A stretch of DNA of 64,000 nt, taken from positions 620,001-684,000 of the forward strand of contig NZ_JAPVBL010000001.1 in the NCBI RefSeq assembly GCF_026967935.1, read 5' to 3'. Positions 27,925 through 37,136 of the stretch are shown here, in pieces (positions within the stretch are counted from its first letter, which is position 1; each line of letters opens with the position of its first letter). The position numbers and the translations under genes were made by a program. The notes under the pieces were generated by a model that was not told the origin of the DNA, did not search any database, and was given only the letters and a program-made list of their open reading frames with translations. The stretch is from Modestobacter sp. VKM Ac-2982 (lineage in GTDB: Bacteria > Actinomycetota > Actinomycetes > Mycobacteriales > Geodermatophilaceae).

Positions 27925-28971
27925 TCAGACCCGGGGACGCACCGGGGCCATGGCGGCGGCGGAGAGCTCGGCGCGCGCCCGGTGGGCGGTCTCCGGGGCG
28001 TCGGTGATCACGCTGTCGACGCCGAGCGCGAAGAGCAGTCGGGCCTCGGTCTGGGCGTCGCCCAGCCCCCGGGGGTCGCCACCGCGGCGCAGGTGGCTGG
28101 GGAGGAAGACGTTCTCCGGCCGCAGCGTCCACGGCTCGACGGTGAGCCCCGCGCGGTGCGCCTGGGTGATCAGGTCCGAGACGCCGACCAGGCCGCCGTC
28201 GGCGCCGTGCAGCAGGATCCGCCCCTTGTGCGGGGCGATCCCGTCCGCGTAGGTCGAGACCTCGCGCAGGCCGGCGGGGGTGACCAGGGCGTCCTGCATG
28301 CCCTCCTCCTCGATCAGCTGCACCAGCCGGGGGCCGTTGCTGCCGAGATCGGCCCGCAGCTCGCGCAGCGCCTGCTGCTCGAAGGCCATGACGACGACGG
28401 AGCCGTCGACCCGGGCGGCGTCCAGCCGGCGCAGTTCCGCGGCGACCAGCTCGGTGATCGGCAGCCCCTGCGCGGCGAACCAGGACGGGCACTTCAGCTC
28501 CGCCTGCACCCGCACCTGGTGGCCGGGGGTGGACCGGCGGCGGGCCACCTCGACCACCTCGGCCAGGGTGAGGACGCCGAACCGGCCGTCGTAGGCGGTG
28601 TTCATCGGTCGCATCCCGGGCAGCCGCTCGACCGCGCGCAGGGTGCGCAGCTCGGCCAGCGTGAAGTCCTCGCTGAACCAGCCGGTCAGCTCCTCGCCGT
28701 CCACCTCCTGGGTGCGCCGGCGGTCGGCGAACTCCGGGTGTCGGGCCACGTCGGTCGACCGGGACAGCTCGTTCTCGTGGCGGGCCACGAGGACGCCGTC
28801 GCGGGTCACCACGACGTCGGGCTCGATCAGGTCGGCACCGAGGTCGATCGCCAGCTCGTAGCTGGCCACGGTGTGCTCGGGCCGGTAGCTGGGTGCACCG
28901 CGGTGTCCGATGATGCGCGGTGAGCGCTCTCGGCGGGGCGAGTGAACGGCCTTCAGGCCGGTCTCCTGCAT
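27925..28971 (-). CDS. Glycerophosphodiester phosphodiesterase family protein
   Basis: A 348-residue GDPD TIM-barrel enzyme. The catalytic pair His23-Arg24 is in IIGHRGAPSYRPEHT, metal ligands Glu50 and Asp52 are in LIEPDVVVTRDG, and the general acid His65 is in LVARHENEL. It hydrolyses glycerophosphodiesters to glycerol 3-phosphate and an alcohol. The insertion between strands is longer than in bacterial UgpQ and fits the actinobacterial long form. No export signal is seen. An in-frame ATG at 29025 would add 18 residues; the 28971 start was preferred because homology begins soon after it. Divergent from rsgA. Confidence 0.88.
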   Translation of the reverse strand: MQETGLKAVHSPRRERSPRIIGHRGAPSYRPEHTVASYELAIDLGADLIEPDVVVTRDGVLVARHENELSRSTDVARHPEFADRRRTQEVDGEELTGWFSEDFTLAELRTLRAVERLPGMRPMNTAYDGRFGVLTLAEVVEVARRRSTPGHQVRVQAELKCPSWFAAQGLPITELVAAELRRLDAARVDGSVVVMAFEQQALRELRADLGSNGPRLVQLIEEEGMQDALVTPAGLREVSTYADGIAPHKGRILLHGADGGLVGVSDLITQAHRAGLTVEPWTLRPENVFLPSHLRRGGDPRGLGDAQTEARLLFALGVDSVITDAPETAHRARAELSAAAMAPVRPRV

Positions 28972-28976
28972 GTCTC

Positions 28977-28996
28977 CAGGGAAACCCAGTTCCCTG
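28977..28996. promoter_or_regulatory. Inverted repeat in the GDPD/rsgA divergent region
   Basis: CAGGGAA-N6-TTCCCTG is a perfect 7-base inverted repeat 5 bases upstream of the assumed GDPD start. It could be an operator or a 5' hairpin; if translation starts at 29025 it is inside the coding region. Confidence 0.3.
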
Positions 28997-29066
28997 TCCG
29001 GGGGCTGAACGCGCGCCGACTTCATGGGGACAAATCGGGGGACAGGCCGCTCACCTGGAGACGAGC

Positions 29067-30089
29067 ATGACCCCTGTGAGTGATCTCTCAGTCGGCGGAC
29101 ACCAGGACGTGCCGGTCCCTGCGGCCGGTGACGACGGCGAGGCCGCCCGGGTCTCCCGCGTCGACCGGGGCCTGCTCACCGTGCTCACCGCCGGGGGCGA
29201 GCGCCGGGTGAGCTGTGCCGGTGGGCTGCGCGCCGAGACCGCGCCGGCGGTCGGGGACTGGGTCACGCTGCGCGGGGAGCAGGTGCTGCGGGTGCTGCCG
29301 CGGCGCACCGCGTTCGTGCGCACGGCCGCCGGCCGCGGCTCGGCACCGCAGGTGGTGGCGGCGAACGTGGACGTCGTCTTCGTGGTCGACGCCCTGGGGG
29401 CGGCGGCGCGGCTGCGCCGGATCGAGCGGTACCTCGCCGTGGCCTGGGCCAGCGGGGCGACGCCGGTCGTCGTCCTCACCAAGGCCGACCTGTGCTCCGA
29501 CGTGCCGGCGGCGGTCGCCGAGGTGGCCGAGGACGCCGTCGGCGTCGACGTCCTCCCGGTCAGCGCCGTGACCGGGAGCGGCCTCGCCGCCGTGCGGGAC
29601 CGGGTCCCGGCCGGGTGCACCGCGGCGATGGTCGGCCCCTCCGGCGTGGGCAAGTCCAGCCTGGTCAACGCCCTGGTCGGCCGGTCGGTGGCCGCGGTCG
29701 CCGGGATCCGCGGCGACGGGCGCGGGCGGCACACGACCACGGCTCGGGAGCTGCACCTGCTCCCCGGCGGCGGCCTGCTGGTCGACACCCCCGGCATGCG
29801 CGAGCTGGCGCTGGCCGACGGCGAGGGGCTGGCGGCGACCTACGCCGACGTGGCCGACTGGGCGACCGGGTGCCGCTTCCGCGACTGTGCGCACCGCACC
29901 GAGCCCGGCTGCGCGGTGGCGGCGGCGATCGACCGCGGCGAGCTGGACCCGGCGCGGTTCCTCGCCTGGCGCAAGCTCCAGGCCGAGGCGCACCGGCAGG
30001 AGCTGCGCGCCGACGCCCGCGCCCGCGCGGCCGAGTCCGCCCGGCTGCGCGCGCTCCACCGCCAGCGGCGCACCCGCCCCGGCCACTGA
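29067..30089 (+). CDS. rsgA: Ribosome small subunit-dependent GTPase A
   Basis: A 340-residue circularly permuted GTPase that assists late 30S subunit maturation. An N-terminal OB-fold precedes the GTPase motifs in the permuted order: G4 TKAD at 138-141, G1 GPSGVGKSS at 190-198, the switch region RGDGRGRHTTTARELH near 215-230, and G3 DTPG at 240-243. A C-terminal Zn-binding segment follows with cysteines and a histidine in CRFRDCAHRTEPGC. GGAG lies 7 bases before the ATG. The open frame upstream (from 28920) is not homologous. Confidence 0.95.
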   Translation: MTPVSDLSVGGHQDVPVPAAGDDGEAARVSRVDRGLLTVLTAGGERRVSCAGGLRAETAPAVGDWVTLRGEQVLRVLPRRTAFVRTAAGRGSAPQVVAANVDVVFVVDALGAAARLRRIERYLAVAWASGATPVVVLTKADLCSDVPAAVAEVAEDAVGVDVLPVSAVTGSGLAAVRDRVPAGCTAAMVGPSGVGKSSLVNALVGRSVAAVAGIRGDGRGRHTTTARELHLLPGGGLLVDTPGMRELALADGEGLAATYADVADWATGCRFRDCAHRTEPGCAVAAAIDRGELDPARFLAWRKLQAEAHRQELRADARARAAESARLRALHRQRRTRPGH

Positions 30090-30136
30090 CCGCCCGGGCA
30101 GGAACGGGCATGTCCGCTCCAGGCGGCGGAGGTGGG

Positions 30137-30142
30137 TAGGTT
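30137..30142 (+). promoter_or_regulatory. -10 box of purD (leaderless)
   Basis: TAGGTT ends 6 bases before the purD GTG start; no ribosome binding site fits between. Confidence 0.5.
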
Positions 30143-30148
30143 CGCCCG

Positions 30149-31402
30149 GTGCGCGTCCTCGTGATCGGCTCCGGTGCCCGGGAGCACGCCCTGTGCGTGG
30201 CTCTGCAGTCCGACCCCGCCGTCACGGCGCTCGCCTGCGCGCCGGGGAACGCCGGCACCGTCACCCTCGCCCAGGCGTTCCCGCTCGACGCCGCCGACCC
30301 GGCCGCGGTCGGCGCCCTCGCCGTCGAGTGGCAGGCCGACCTGGTCGTGGTCGGTCCGGAGGTGCCCCTGGTCGCCGGCGCCGCCGACGCGGTGCGCGAG
30401 GCGGGCATCGCCTGTTTCGGGCCCTCGGCCCAGGCCGCCCAGATCGAGGGGTCCAAGGCGTTCGCCAAGCACGTGATGACCGCCGCCGGGGTGCCGACGG
30501 CGCAGTTCTGGGCCGTCGGCGGCGCAGCCGAGCTGGAGACCGCGCTGGACGAGGCGGGCGCCCCCTACGTCGTCAAGGACGACGGACTGGCGGCCGGCAA
30601 GGGCGTGCTGGTCACCACCGACCGCACGGCCGCCGTCGCGCACGGACAGGCCGTGCTGGGCGCCGGGCACTCGGTGATCATCGAGGAGTTCCTCGACGGC
30701 CCGGAGGTGTCGCTGTTCGCGCTGTCGGACGGGACGACGGTGGTGCCGCTGCTGCCCGCCCAGGACCACAAGCGCCGGGACGACGGCGACGCCGGCCCGA
30801 ACACCGGCGGCATGGGCGCCTACGCCCCGCTGCCCTGGGCACCCGCGGACCTGGTCGAGGAGGTTCGCGCCACCGTCCTGCAGCCCACGATCGACGAGAT
30901 GGCCCGCCGCGGGGAGCGGTTCAGCGGCCTGCTCTACGCCGGGCTCGCGCTGACCTCGCGCGGCGTGCGGGTGGTGGAGTTCAACGCCCGGTTCGGCGAC
31001 CCGGAGACCCAGGTCGTGCTGCCGCTGCTGGAGACCCCACTGGCCGGGCTGCTGTACGCCGCGGCCACCGGCACGCTGGCCGAGCAGCCCCCGCTGCGCT
31101 GGCGGGACGGGGCGGCGGTCACCGTCGTCGTCGCCGCCTCGGGCTACCCCGCGCGGCCGCGCGTCGGCGACCCGATCACCGGCGCCGACGGCGAGGGCGT
31201 GCTGCACGCCGGGACGGCGCTGGGTGCCGACGGCCTGGTGCACTCGGCCGGTGGTCGGGTGCTCTCGGTCACCGCGGTCGGCGACGACCTCGCCGCGGCG
31301 CGGCAGGCCGTTTACGAGCGGCTGGCCGCGGTCCGGCTGGCCGACGCGCACTGGCGCACCGACATCGCCCTGGCCGCCGTCGAGGGCCGCATCACCGTCT
31401 GA
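30149..31402 (+). CDS. purD: Phosphoribosylamine--glycine ligase
   Basis: A 417-residue ATP-grasp enzyme forming GAR from phosphoribosylamine, glycine and ATP, step 2 of purine synthesis. It starts [15 protein letters not shown], the family N-terminal motif. ATP-grasp residues are in [17 protein letters not shown] near 140-155, [22 protein letters not shown] near 208-229 is the PurD signature, and [13 protein letters not shown] near 275-287 carries the Mg ligands. The GTG start is fixed by the leaderless promoter. Downstream lies a convergent membrane protein gene. Confidence 0.97.
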   Translation: MRVLVIGSGAREHALCVALQSDPAVTALACAPGNAGTVTLAQAFPLDAADPAAVGALAVEWQADLVVVGPEVPLVAGAADAVREAGIACFGPSAQAAQIEGSKAFAKHVMTAAGVPTAQFWAVGGAAELETALDEAGAPYVVKDDGLAAGKGVLVTTDRTAAVAHGQAVLGAGHSVIIEEFLDGPEVSLFALSDGTTVVPLLPAQDHKRRDDGDAGPNTGGMGAYAPLPWAPADLVEEVRATVLQPTIDEMARRGERFSGLLYAGLALTSRGVRVVEFNARFGDPETQVVLPLLETPLAGLLYAAATGTLAEQPPLRWRDGAAVTVVVAASGYPARPRVGDPITGADGEGVLHAGTALGADGLVHSAGGRVLSVTAVGDDLAAARQAVYERLAAVRLADAHWRTDIALAAVEGRITV

Positions 31403-31429
31403 GCGACCGGCCGGCCGCCCTCCGCGCGT

Positions 31430-31464
31430 GCGGGTCGACCCGGGCCGGCCGGGGTTGAGCCGCG
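31430..31464. repeat. 35-base direct repeat, copy 1
   Basis: Begins GCGGGTCGACCCGG, a perfect palindromic core GGGTCGACCC, and ends with GGGGTTGAGCCGCG. Copy 2 lies 27 bases further on. Located between the convergent purD and AI-2E family genes. Confidence 0.6.
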
Positions 31465-31491
31465 TGCTGCCGCGGCCCCACGTCATCCCGG

Positions 31492-31526
31492 GCGGGTCGA
31501 CCCGGCTCAGCAGGGGTCGAGCCGCG
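31492..31526. repeat. 35-base direct repeat, copy 2
   Basis: Same 14-base start and a final 14 bases differing at one position from copy 1, with 7 unrelated bases in the middle. It ends 14 bases before the stop of the AI-2E family gene and may act as part of a terminator. Confidence 0.6.
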
Positions 31527-31540
31527 CCGGCCCGCAGGCG

Positions 31541-33004
31541 TCAGCGGGCGGTGACCGGTCGGCGAGCCCGGCGGGTGTCCGGTTGCGGGGGTCGCGGACC
31601 CTCGTGCCGCCGGGACAGGTAGGTGCCGGCCACGTTGCCGCAGGCGATGACCGGGACGGCGATCAGCGCGCCGAAGACCCCGCCGATCAGCAGCCCGGCG
31701 GCGATGCCGAGGACGACGGCCAGCGGGTGCACCGAGACCGCGCGGCCCAACAGCAGCGGCTGCAGCACGTGGCTCTCCAGCTGCATGATCAGCACGATGA
31801 TCCCCAGGGCGATCAGCGCCCGGACCGGCCCGACGGCGACCAGGGTGACCAGCACCGACACCGTGCCGGCGAGGAACGACCCGATGATCGGGATGAAGGC
31901 GCCGAGGAACACCAGCGCGGCGAGCGGCACGACCAGCGGCGTCCCGAGGAAGACCAGGCCGATGCCGATGAAGACGGCGTCGAAGGCGGCGACCCCGACG
32001 GTGGCCCGCACGTAGGAGATCAGCGTGCGCCACGACCGCCGGGCCGCCTCGTCCAGGTAGGCCTGCGAGTTCACCGGCGTCAGCCCGACCACCCACAGCC
32101 AGATCTGCCGGCCGTCGAGCAGGAAGAAGAAGAGGGTGAACAGGGTCAGCAGTGCGCCGGTGAGCACCTCGCCCACGGTCGCCGCCGTGGTGAGCGCGCC
32201 GGAGGTGAGGGCGTCCTGGTTGTCCGCGATGGACTGGCTCGCGCTCTCGAGCGCGTCGGTGATCTGGCCGTCGGTGACCGGGAAGGTGCGGGTGATGAAG
32301 TCCTGCACCTGGGTGAGCCCCTCGTCGACCTGGGACACGAGGTCGGCGTAGCCGGCGGCGAACTCCTCGACCACGAGGGTCACGATCCCCGCGACCACGC
32401 CCACGCCGACGACGAGCATCGTCAGCGCGGCCAGCGAGGTCGGCCATCCGCTGCGCCGCAGGGAGGCCACGCCCGGCTGGAGCAGCGCGGCGAGCAGCAG
32501 CGCCACGATGACCGGCACGATGACGACGGCGACGTAGCCGGCCGCGCGCAGCAGCAGGTACAGCGCCGCGACCACGGCCACCGTCCGCCACGACCAGGCC
32601 GCAGCGATCCGCAGCCCGTTGGGGACGTCCCGCTCGGCGGCCCGGAGCCGGCCCTCCGGGGCCAGCAGGCTGCCCCGGGCACGGTCCCGGCCGGGCGCCG
32701 GCGGGGCACCACCGGGTGCCGGGGGGCCGCTGACCCCGCCGGGGACGTCGACGTCCGGGGCGTCGGGGTGCGGGCTGCCGGGGGCGAGCGGTGCAGCGTC
32801 GTGGCGGGGTGCGCTGGTGGCGTGATGGCCGTCGCCGGGGTGACCGTCGCCCTGGTGCGGTTCCTCCACGTGGTCCACGACGGCGCGGCTGCCGTCCTGG
32901 AGGACGAGCACGGTGCCGTCGGGCCAGGCGTGCGGGTCGTGCTCGGCGGCGGCCCGGATCCGCTCCCGCGCCCGGTCGACGACGCGTCTGGCCCGCTGAA
33001 ACAT
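31541..33004 (-). CDS. AI-2E transporter (PerM/TqsA) family permease
   Basis: A 487-residue membrane protein. The first ~130 residues are hydrophilic, rich in His, Asp and Pro (HQGDGHPGDGHHATSAPRHDAAP), and not part of the family core. From about 140 there are about eight helices with a large extracytoplasmic loop (VEEFAAGYADLVSQVDEGLTQVQDFI) and the family signature FLGAFIPIIGSFLAGTVSVLVTL, then HVLQPLLLGRAVSVHPLAV. Such proteins export small molecules or act in ion/osmotic homeostasis; the substrate is not predictable. GGAGGAGAAGG is next to the ATG. Confidence 0.87.
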   Translation of the reverse strand: MFQRARRVVDRARERIRAAAEHDPHAWPDGTVLVLQDGSRAVVDHVEEPHQGDGHPGDGHHATSAPRHDAAPLAPGSPHPDAPDVDVPGGVSGPPAPGGAPPAPGRDRARGSLLAPEGRLRAAERDVPNGLRIAAAWSWRTVAVVAALYLLLRAAGYVAVVIVPVIVALLLAALLQPGVASLRRSGWPTSLAALTMLVVGVGVVAGIVTLVVEEFAAGYADLVSQVDEGLTQVQDFITRTFPVTDGQITDALESASQSIADNQDALTSGALTTAATVGEVLTGALLTLFTLFFFLLDGRQIWLWVVGLTPVNSQAYLDEAARRSWRTLISYVRATVGVAAFDAVFIGIGLVFLGTPLVVPLAALVFLGAFIPIIGSFLAGTVSVLVTLVAVGPVRALIALGIIVLIMQLESHVLQPLLLGRAVSVHPLAVVLGIAAGLLIGGVFGALIAVPVIACGNVAGTYLSRRHEGPRPPQPDTRRARRPVTAR

Positions 33005-33098
33005 CCTTCTCCTCCGAGCTGATGGGGGCCCGCCCGCAGCGGTGCGAGAGGATGGGCCCCGTGGTGCGCCGAGCTGAGCAGACCGAAGCGGTACTCGC

Positions 33099-34406
33099 AT
33101 GATCGACAGGTACACCCTGCCCGAGATGGGCCGGGTCTGGAGTGACCAGCACAAGTACGAGCTGTGGTGCCGGGTCGAGACGCTGGTGCTGGAGGCGCAC
33201 GCGGCCGCCGGGCGGGTGCCCGCCGACGTCGTCGAGCCGGTGCGCAACGCGCCGCCGCCCACCCCCGAGCGGGTGGCGGAGATCGAGGAGACGACGCAGC
33301 ACGACGTCATCGCCTTCCTCACCGCCTGGGCCGACAACACCGAGCCGCGCTCGGCCGCGGCCTACGTGCACCACGGCATGACCTCCTCGGACCTGCTGGA
33401 CACCGCGCTCGCCGTCCAGCTCACCGACGCCACCGACGTGCTGCTGGCCAAGGCCGACCGGCTGGTGGCCGCGCTGCGTGACCACGGCCTGGCCCACCGG
33501 GCCACCATCAAGGTCGGCCGCACCCACGGGGTGCACGCCGAGCCCGACGTCTGGGGCCACCGGGTCGCCGACCTCGCCTTCGCCGCCGCCCGGTCCCGCG
33601 ACCGGCTCCGCCGGGCCCGCGAGGCCGTCGGCGTGGTGGCGATCTCCGGCGCCGTCGGCACCTACTCCCTCATCGACCCCTCGGTCGAGGTGACGGTGGC
33701 CCAGGCGCTGGACCTGCGGGCCGCCGACGCCTCCACCCAGGTCGTGCTGCGCGACGGGATCAGCGAGTGGGTCTCCGCGCTGGGGATCATCGCCACGGTG
33801 TGCGAGGCGATCGCCCTGGAGGTCCGGCACGGCCAGCGCACCGAGGTGCGGGAGCTCTCCGAGGCGTTCGGCGCGGGGCAGAAGGGCTCCAGCGCCATGC
33901 CCCACAAGAAGAACCCGATCCGCTCCGAACGGATCGCCGGGCTGGCCCGGGTCGTGCGCGCGGCGATCGTGCCGGTGATGGAGGGCATCCCGCTCTGGCA
34001 CGAGCGGGACATCTCGCACTCCTCCACCGAGCGGGTCTTCCTGCCCGACGCGGCGATCACCACCGACTACCTGCTGGACCTGACCGCCGGGCTGGTGGAG
34101 AACCTGGTCGTCGACGCCGACCGGATGCGCGCCAACCTGGAGTCCACCGGCGGGCTCATCTACACCTCGTCGGTGCTGCTGGAGCTGGTCGAGGGCGGGA
34201 TGGGCCGCGAGCAGGCCTATGCGCTGGTCCAGTCGGCGGCGATGCGCACCTGGCAGGACGGGACGCCGTTCCGGCAGACGCTCCGCGAACGGGCCGCGGC
34301 CGACGACGTCGCCCTCGACGAGGCCCGGCTCGACGAGATCTGCCGGCCCGAGCAGTACGTCGCGAACCTCGGCCCGCTGTTCGACCGGCTGGCCGCGCTG
34401 TCGTGA
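33099..34406 (+). CDS. purB: Adenylosuccinate lyase
   Basis: A 435-residue member of the fumarase/aspartase superfamily. It acts twice in purine synthesis, releasing fumarate from SAICAR and from adenylosuccinate. The superfamily signature GSSAMPHKKNPIRSE is near residue 265, the general-acid histidine region is HHGMTSSDLLDTALA near 89-103 and KVGRTHGVHAEPDVWG near 138-153. The N-terminal MIDRYTLPEMGRVWSD is typical of the PurB subfamily. Its TGA overlaps the purC GTG by 3 bases, so purB and purC are translationally coupled. Confidence 0.97.
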   Translation: MIDRYTLPEMGRVWSDQHKYELWCRVETLVLEAHAAAGRVPADVVEPVRNAPPPTPERVAEIEETTQHDVIAFLTAWADNTEPRSAAAYVHHGMTSSDLLDTALAVQLTDATDVLLAKADRLVAALRDHGLAHRATIKVGRTHGVHAEPDVWGHRVADLAFAAARSRDRLRRAREAVGVVAISGAVGTYSLIDPSVEVTVAQALDLRAADASTQVVLRDGISEWVSALGIIATVCEAIALEVRHGQRTEVRELSEAFGAGQKGSSAMPHKKNPIRSERIAGLARVVRAAIVPVMEGIPLWHERDISHSSTERVFLPDAAITTDYLLDLTAGLVENLVVDADRMRANLESTGGLIYTSSVLLELVEGGMGREQAYALVQSAAMRTWQDGTPFRQTLRERAAADDVALDEARLDEICRPEQYVANLGPLFDRLAALS

Positions 34407-35281
34407 GCCTGCCCTTCGAGCTCGTCGCCCGGGGCAAGGTCCGCGAGGTCCACGCCGTCGGCGACGACCGGCTGCTGCTGGTCGCCAGCGACCGGGTCTC
34501 CGCCTACGACCACGTGCTCCCCACGCCGATCCCGGACAAGGGCCGGGTGCTCACCGCGCTGTCGGTGTGGTGGTTCGAGCAGCTGGCGCCGGTGCTGGCC
34601 GAGCACGGCGCGGAGCACCACCTGCTGGCCTCCGGCGACGAACTGCTCGCCGTCGGCGTGCCGGAGGAGCTGACCGGCCGGTCGATGCTGGTCCGCCGGC
34701 TGGAGATGCTGCCGGTGGAGTGCGTGGCCCGCGGCTACCTGTCCGGGTCGGGCACGCATCTGTACCAGCGCACCGGCGCGATCGTCGACGTCCCGCTGCC
34801 GGCCGGTCTGGTCGAGGGCTCGCGGCTTCCCGAGCCGGTCTTCACCCCCTCGACCAAGGCCGAGGTCGGCGAGCACGACGAGGCGATCGGGTTCGCCCAG
34901 GTCGTCGAGGCCGTCGGCGCCGACCGGGCCGAGGCGCTGCGGTCGCTCACCCTGGCGCTGTACCGCCGGGGGGCGGAGATCGCCGAGCAGGCCGGGCTCG
35001 TGCTGGCCGACACCAAGTTCGAGTTCGGGACGGCGGGGGACACCCTGGTGCTCGGCGACGAGGTGCTGACGCCGGACTCCTCGCGGTTCTGGCCGGCCAT
35101 GACCTGGTCGCCGGGCGCGCCGCAGCCCTCCTTCGACAAGCAGTACGTCCGGGACTGGCTGACCACCTCCGGCTGGGACCGGGTGTCCCCGCCGCCGGAG
35201 CTGCCCGAGGACGTCGTCGCCGCCACCCGCGACCGCTACGTCAAGGCCTACGAGCAGCTCACCGGCCTGCCCTGGAGCTGA
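34403..35281 (+). CDS. purC: Phosphoribosylaminoimidazole-succinocarboxamide synthase
   Basis: A 292-residue SAICAR synthetase joining CAIR and aspartate with ATP. The start LVARGKVREVHAVGDDRLLLVASDRVSAYDHVLP is the conserved N-terminal ATP/CAIR site, LPVECVARGYLSGSG near 105-119 is the family signature, LADTKFEFG near 200 holds the metal site, and PDSSRFWPA lies near 225. Length fits the longer eukaryote-like/actinobacterial form. GTG at 34403 overlaps the purB stop. The stop codon lies inside a perfect 50-base palindrome shared with the convergent PilZ gene. Confidence 0.97.
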   Translation: MSLPFELVARGKVREVHAVGDDRLLLVASDRVSAYDHVLPTPIPDKGRVLTALSVWWFEQLAPVLAEHGAEHHLLASGDELLAVGVPEELTGRSMLVRRLEMLPVECVARGYLSGSGTHLYQRTGAIVDVPLPAGLVEGSRLPEPVFTPSTKAEVGEHDEAIGFAQVVEAVGADRAEALRSLTLALYRRGAEIAEQAGLVLADTKFEFGTAGDTLVLGDEVLTPDSSRFWPAMTWSPGAPQPSFDKQYVRDWLTTSGWDRVSPPPELPEDVVAATRDRYVKAYEQLTGLPWS

Positions 35282-35327
35282 GCCACCCGGCCACCACAAT
35301 GGCCATTGTGGTGGCCGGGTGGCTCAG
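35278..35327. terminator. Perfect 50-base palindrome, bidirectional terminator
   Basis: Bases 35278-35302 and 35303-35327 are exact reverse complements with no loop. The centre is AATGGCCATT with CCACCAC/GTGGTGG arms. The stop codons of purC (35279-35281) and of the PilZ gene (35324-35326, minus strand) sit at mirror positions inside the palindrome, so it should end transcription from both sides. Confidence 0.8.
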
Positions 35328-35989
35328 TAGAGCGCGGCGATGCCGCGGGCGCGGGCGTTGCGCAGCGCGGTGAAGACGTGCGAGCGGATCAGGTCGGCGG
35401 CCCGCTCGGGCAGGTCGACGAAGCGCAGCGACCACTCGTGCAGGTTGTCCTGGCGGGGCCGGCGACGGACCATCGCCACCTCGGTGACGAGCTCGTCGGA
35501 GTACAGGTCGAGCGTGAGGAGCAGGGGCTGGCTCATCGTCGGGAACGGGATGCTGACGCCCAGGTCGCCGTGCGGCCGGAAGACGGCGAGCAGGCCGCCC
35601 TCGCTCAGGTCGACGGTGCTCCCGACCAGGGTCGCGCGCTCCCAGGCGAGGGTCACCGACAGCCCGATGGGGGCGCGGACGGCGTCCCGGCGCTGGATCC
35701 TGCTGGCCGGGCCGGTGACCTCGACCTTCCAGAGGCCGTCGGCGGCGACCGCCACCGCGTCGGCCGGTACGGACCGGAGCCCGTCGTCGGCCTGCCAGGA
35801 CAGTTCCAGCATGTCGCGCTCGACGAAGGGGGCGATCTCCCCGAGGGCGTTGCGGGGTGGACTGAGGAAGAGGTACGACTCGCTCTCCCGGCGGACCCGG
35901 GCGGTGAGCGCCTCGTCCCGTCCGAGCAGCAGGACGCTCAGCGCCGTCGTGGCGGCCGGGTGGTCCACATCGGGCACTCCAGCGACCAC
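35324..35989 (-). CDS. PilZ domain protein (predicted c-di-GMP effector)
   Basis: A 221-residue cytoplasmic protein with a YcgR-like N-terminal half (about 15-95, LSVLLLGRDEALTARVRRESESYLFL) and a C-terminal PilZ domain. The c-di-GMP-binding residues are present: RRDAVR at 100-105 (RxxxR) and DLSEGG at 127-132 (DxSxxG). It should bind cyclic di-GMP and regulate a partner, perhaps motility or polysaccharide production. The GTG at 35989 is chosen for the GGAGGA 6 bases upstream; other in-frame GTG codons lie just downstream. No diguanylate cyclase or motility gene is in the window. Confidence 0.85.
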   Translation of the reverse strand: MVAGVPDVDHPAATTALSVLLLGRDEALTARVRRESESYLFLSPPRNALGEIAPFVERDMLELSWQADDGLRSVPADAVAVAADGLWKVEVTGPASRIQRRDAVRAPIGLSVTLAWERATLVGSTVDLSEGGLLAVFRPHGDLGVSIPFPTMSQPLLLTLDLYSDELVTEVAMVRRRPRQDNLHEWSLRFVDLPERAADLIRSHVFTALRNARARGIAALY

Positions 35990-36196
35990 CTGTGCTCCTC
36001 CGTGTCCCTCACCGATCGCCCCAGCGGCCATCGCATCCGGTCCATCGTGGGTCACTCGGACCGGTTGTCCAGCGCAACGGTGCAGGTCCGTGACCCGTCC
36101 GGATGAGCCGGGACGGGCCAGGGCCGGCTGGGCCACGGCGGTTCCCCGCAGCGGGCCGGCCGACCGGCGTGGTGTCGGCCCCCGTCGCGGAGCCGG

Positions 36197-36202
36197 TACC
36201 CT
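36197..36202 (+). promoter_or_regulatory. -10 box of the purSQL operon (leaderless)
   Basis: TACCCT ends 7 bases before the purS GTG start. The 207-base region between the PilZ start and this box holds no other gene and no structure I can name. Confidence 0.5.
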
Positions 36203-36209
36203 CGGCGGC

Positions 36210-36458
36210 GTGTCCCAGGTGGTCGTCGACGTCGTCCTGAAGCCAGAGATCTCCGACCCCCAGGGGCAGGCCGTGCTCGGCGCCCTCGGGCGCCTCGGCC
36301 ACACCGGGGTGCGCAGTGTCCGCCAGGGCAAGCACTTCGTGCTCGAGGTCGACGGCGAACCCGACGAGGCCGAGCTCCGGCAGATCGCCGAGACGCTGCT
36401 GGCCAACCCCGTCATCGAGGACGTCGAGCTGCACCTCCCCGCTCGCACCACCGACTGA
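36210..36458 (+). CDS. purS: FGAM synthase subunit PurS
   Basis: An 82-residue protein, the small structural subunit that bridges PurL and PurQ so that ammonia can be channelled. [27 protein letters not shown] and [12 protein letters not shown] match the family, and the C-terminal IEDVELHL completes the fold. GTG 36210 is immediately after a leaderless promoter. The gene opens the purS-purQ-purL operon, with purQ starting 10 bases after its stop. Confidence 0.94.
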   Translation: MSQVVVDVVLKPEISDPQGQAVLGALGRLGHTGVRSVRQGKHFVLEVDGEPDEAELRQIAETLLANPVIEDVELHLPARTTD

Positions 36459-36468
36459 GAGAGACCCA

Positions 36469-37136
36469 GTGCGCATCGGTGTCATCACCTTCCCGGGTTC
36501 CCTGGACGACGTCGACGCCGCACGCGCCGTGCGGCTCGCCGGCGCCGAGCCCGTGTCCCTCTGGCACGGCGACCACGACCTGAAGGACGTCGACGCCGTC
36601 GTCCTGCCCGGCGGGTTCTCCTACGGCGACTACCTGCGTGCCGGGGCGATCGCCGCCCGCTCGCCGCTGATGGCCGACGTCGTGGCCGCGGCGCACGGCG
36701 GCCTGCCGGTGCTGGGCATCTGCAACGGCTTCCAGGTGCTCTGCGAGGCCGGGCTGCTCCCCGGGGCGCTGACCCGCAACAGCCACCTGCACTTCCGCAA
36801 CCGTGACCAGGGGCTGCTCGTCGAGCGCGCCGACACCGCCTGGACGACGTCGTTCGAGCAGGGGCAGCGGATCGTCGTCCCGGTGAAGAACGGCGAGGGC
36901 CGCTACGTGGCCGCCGACGCCGACCTGGACCGGCTGGAGGGCGAGGGGCGGGTGGTCGTGCGCTACGTGGACGGCAACCCCAACGGCAGCTCCCGCGACA
37001 TCGCCGGGGTCACCAGCGCCGACGGACGGGTGGTCGGGCTCATGCCGCACCCGGAGCACGCGGTCGAGGCGCTCACCGGGCCCTCGGTCGACGGCCTCGG
37101 CTTCTTCACCTCCGTGCTCACCGCGATGGTCGCCGC

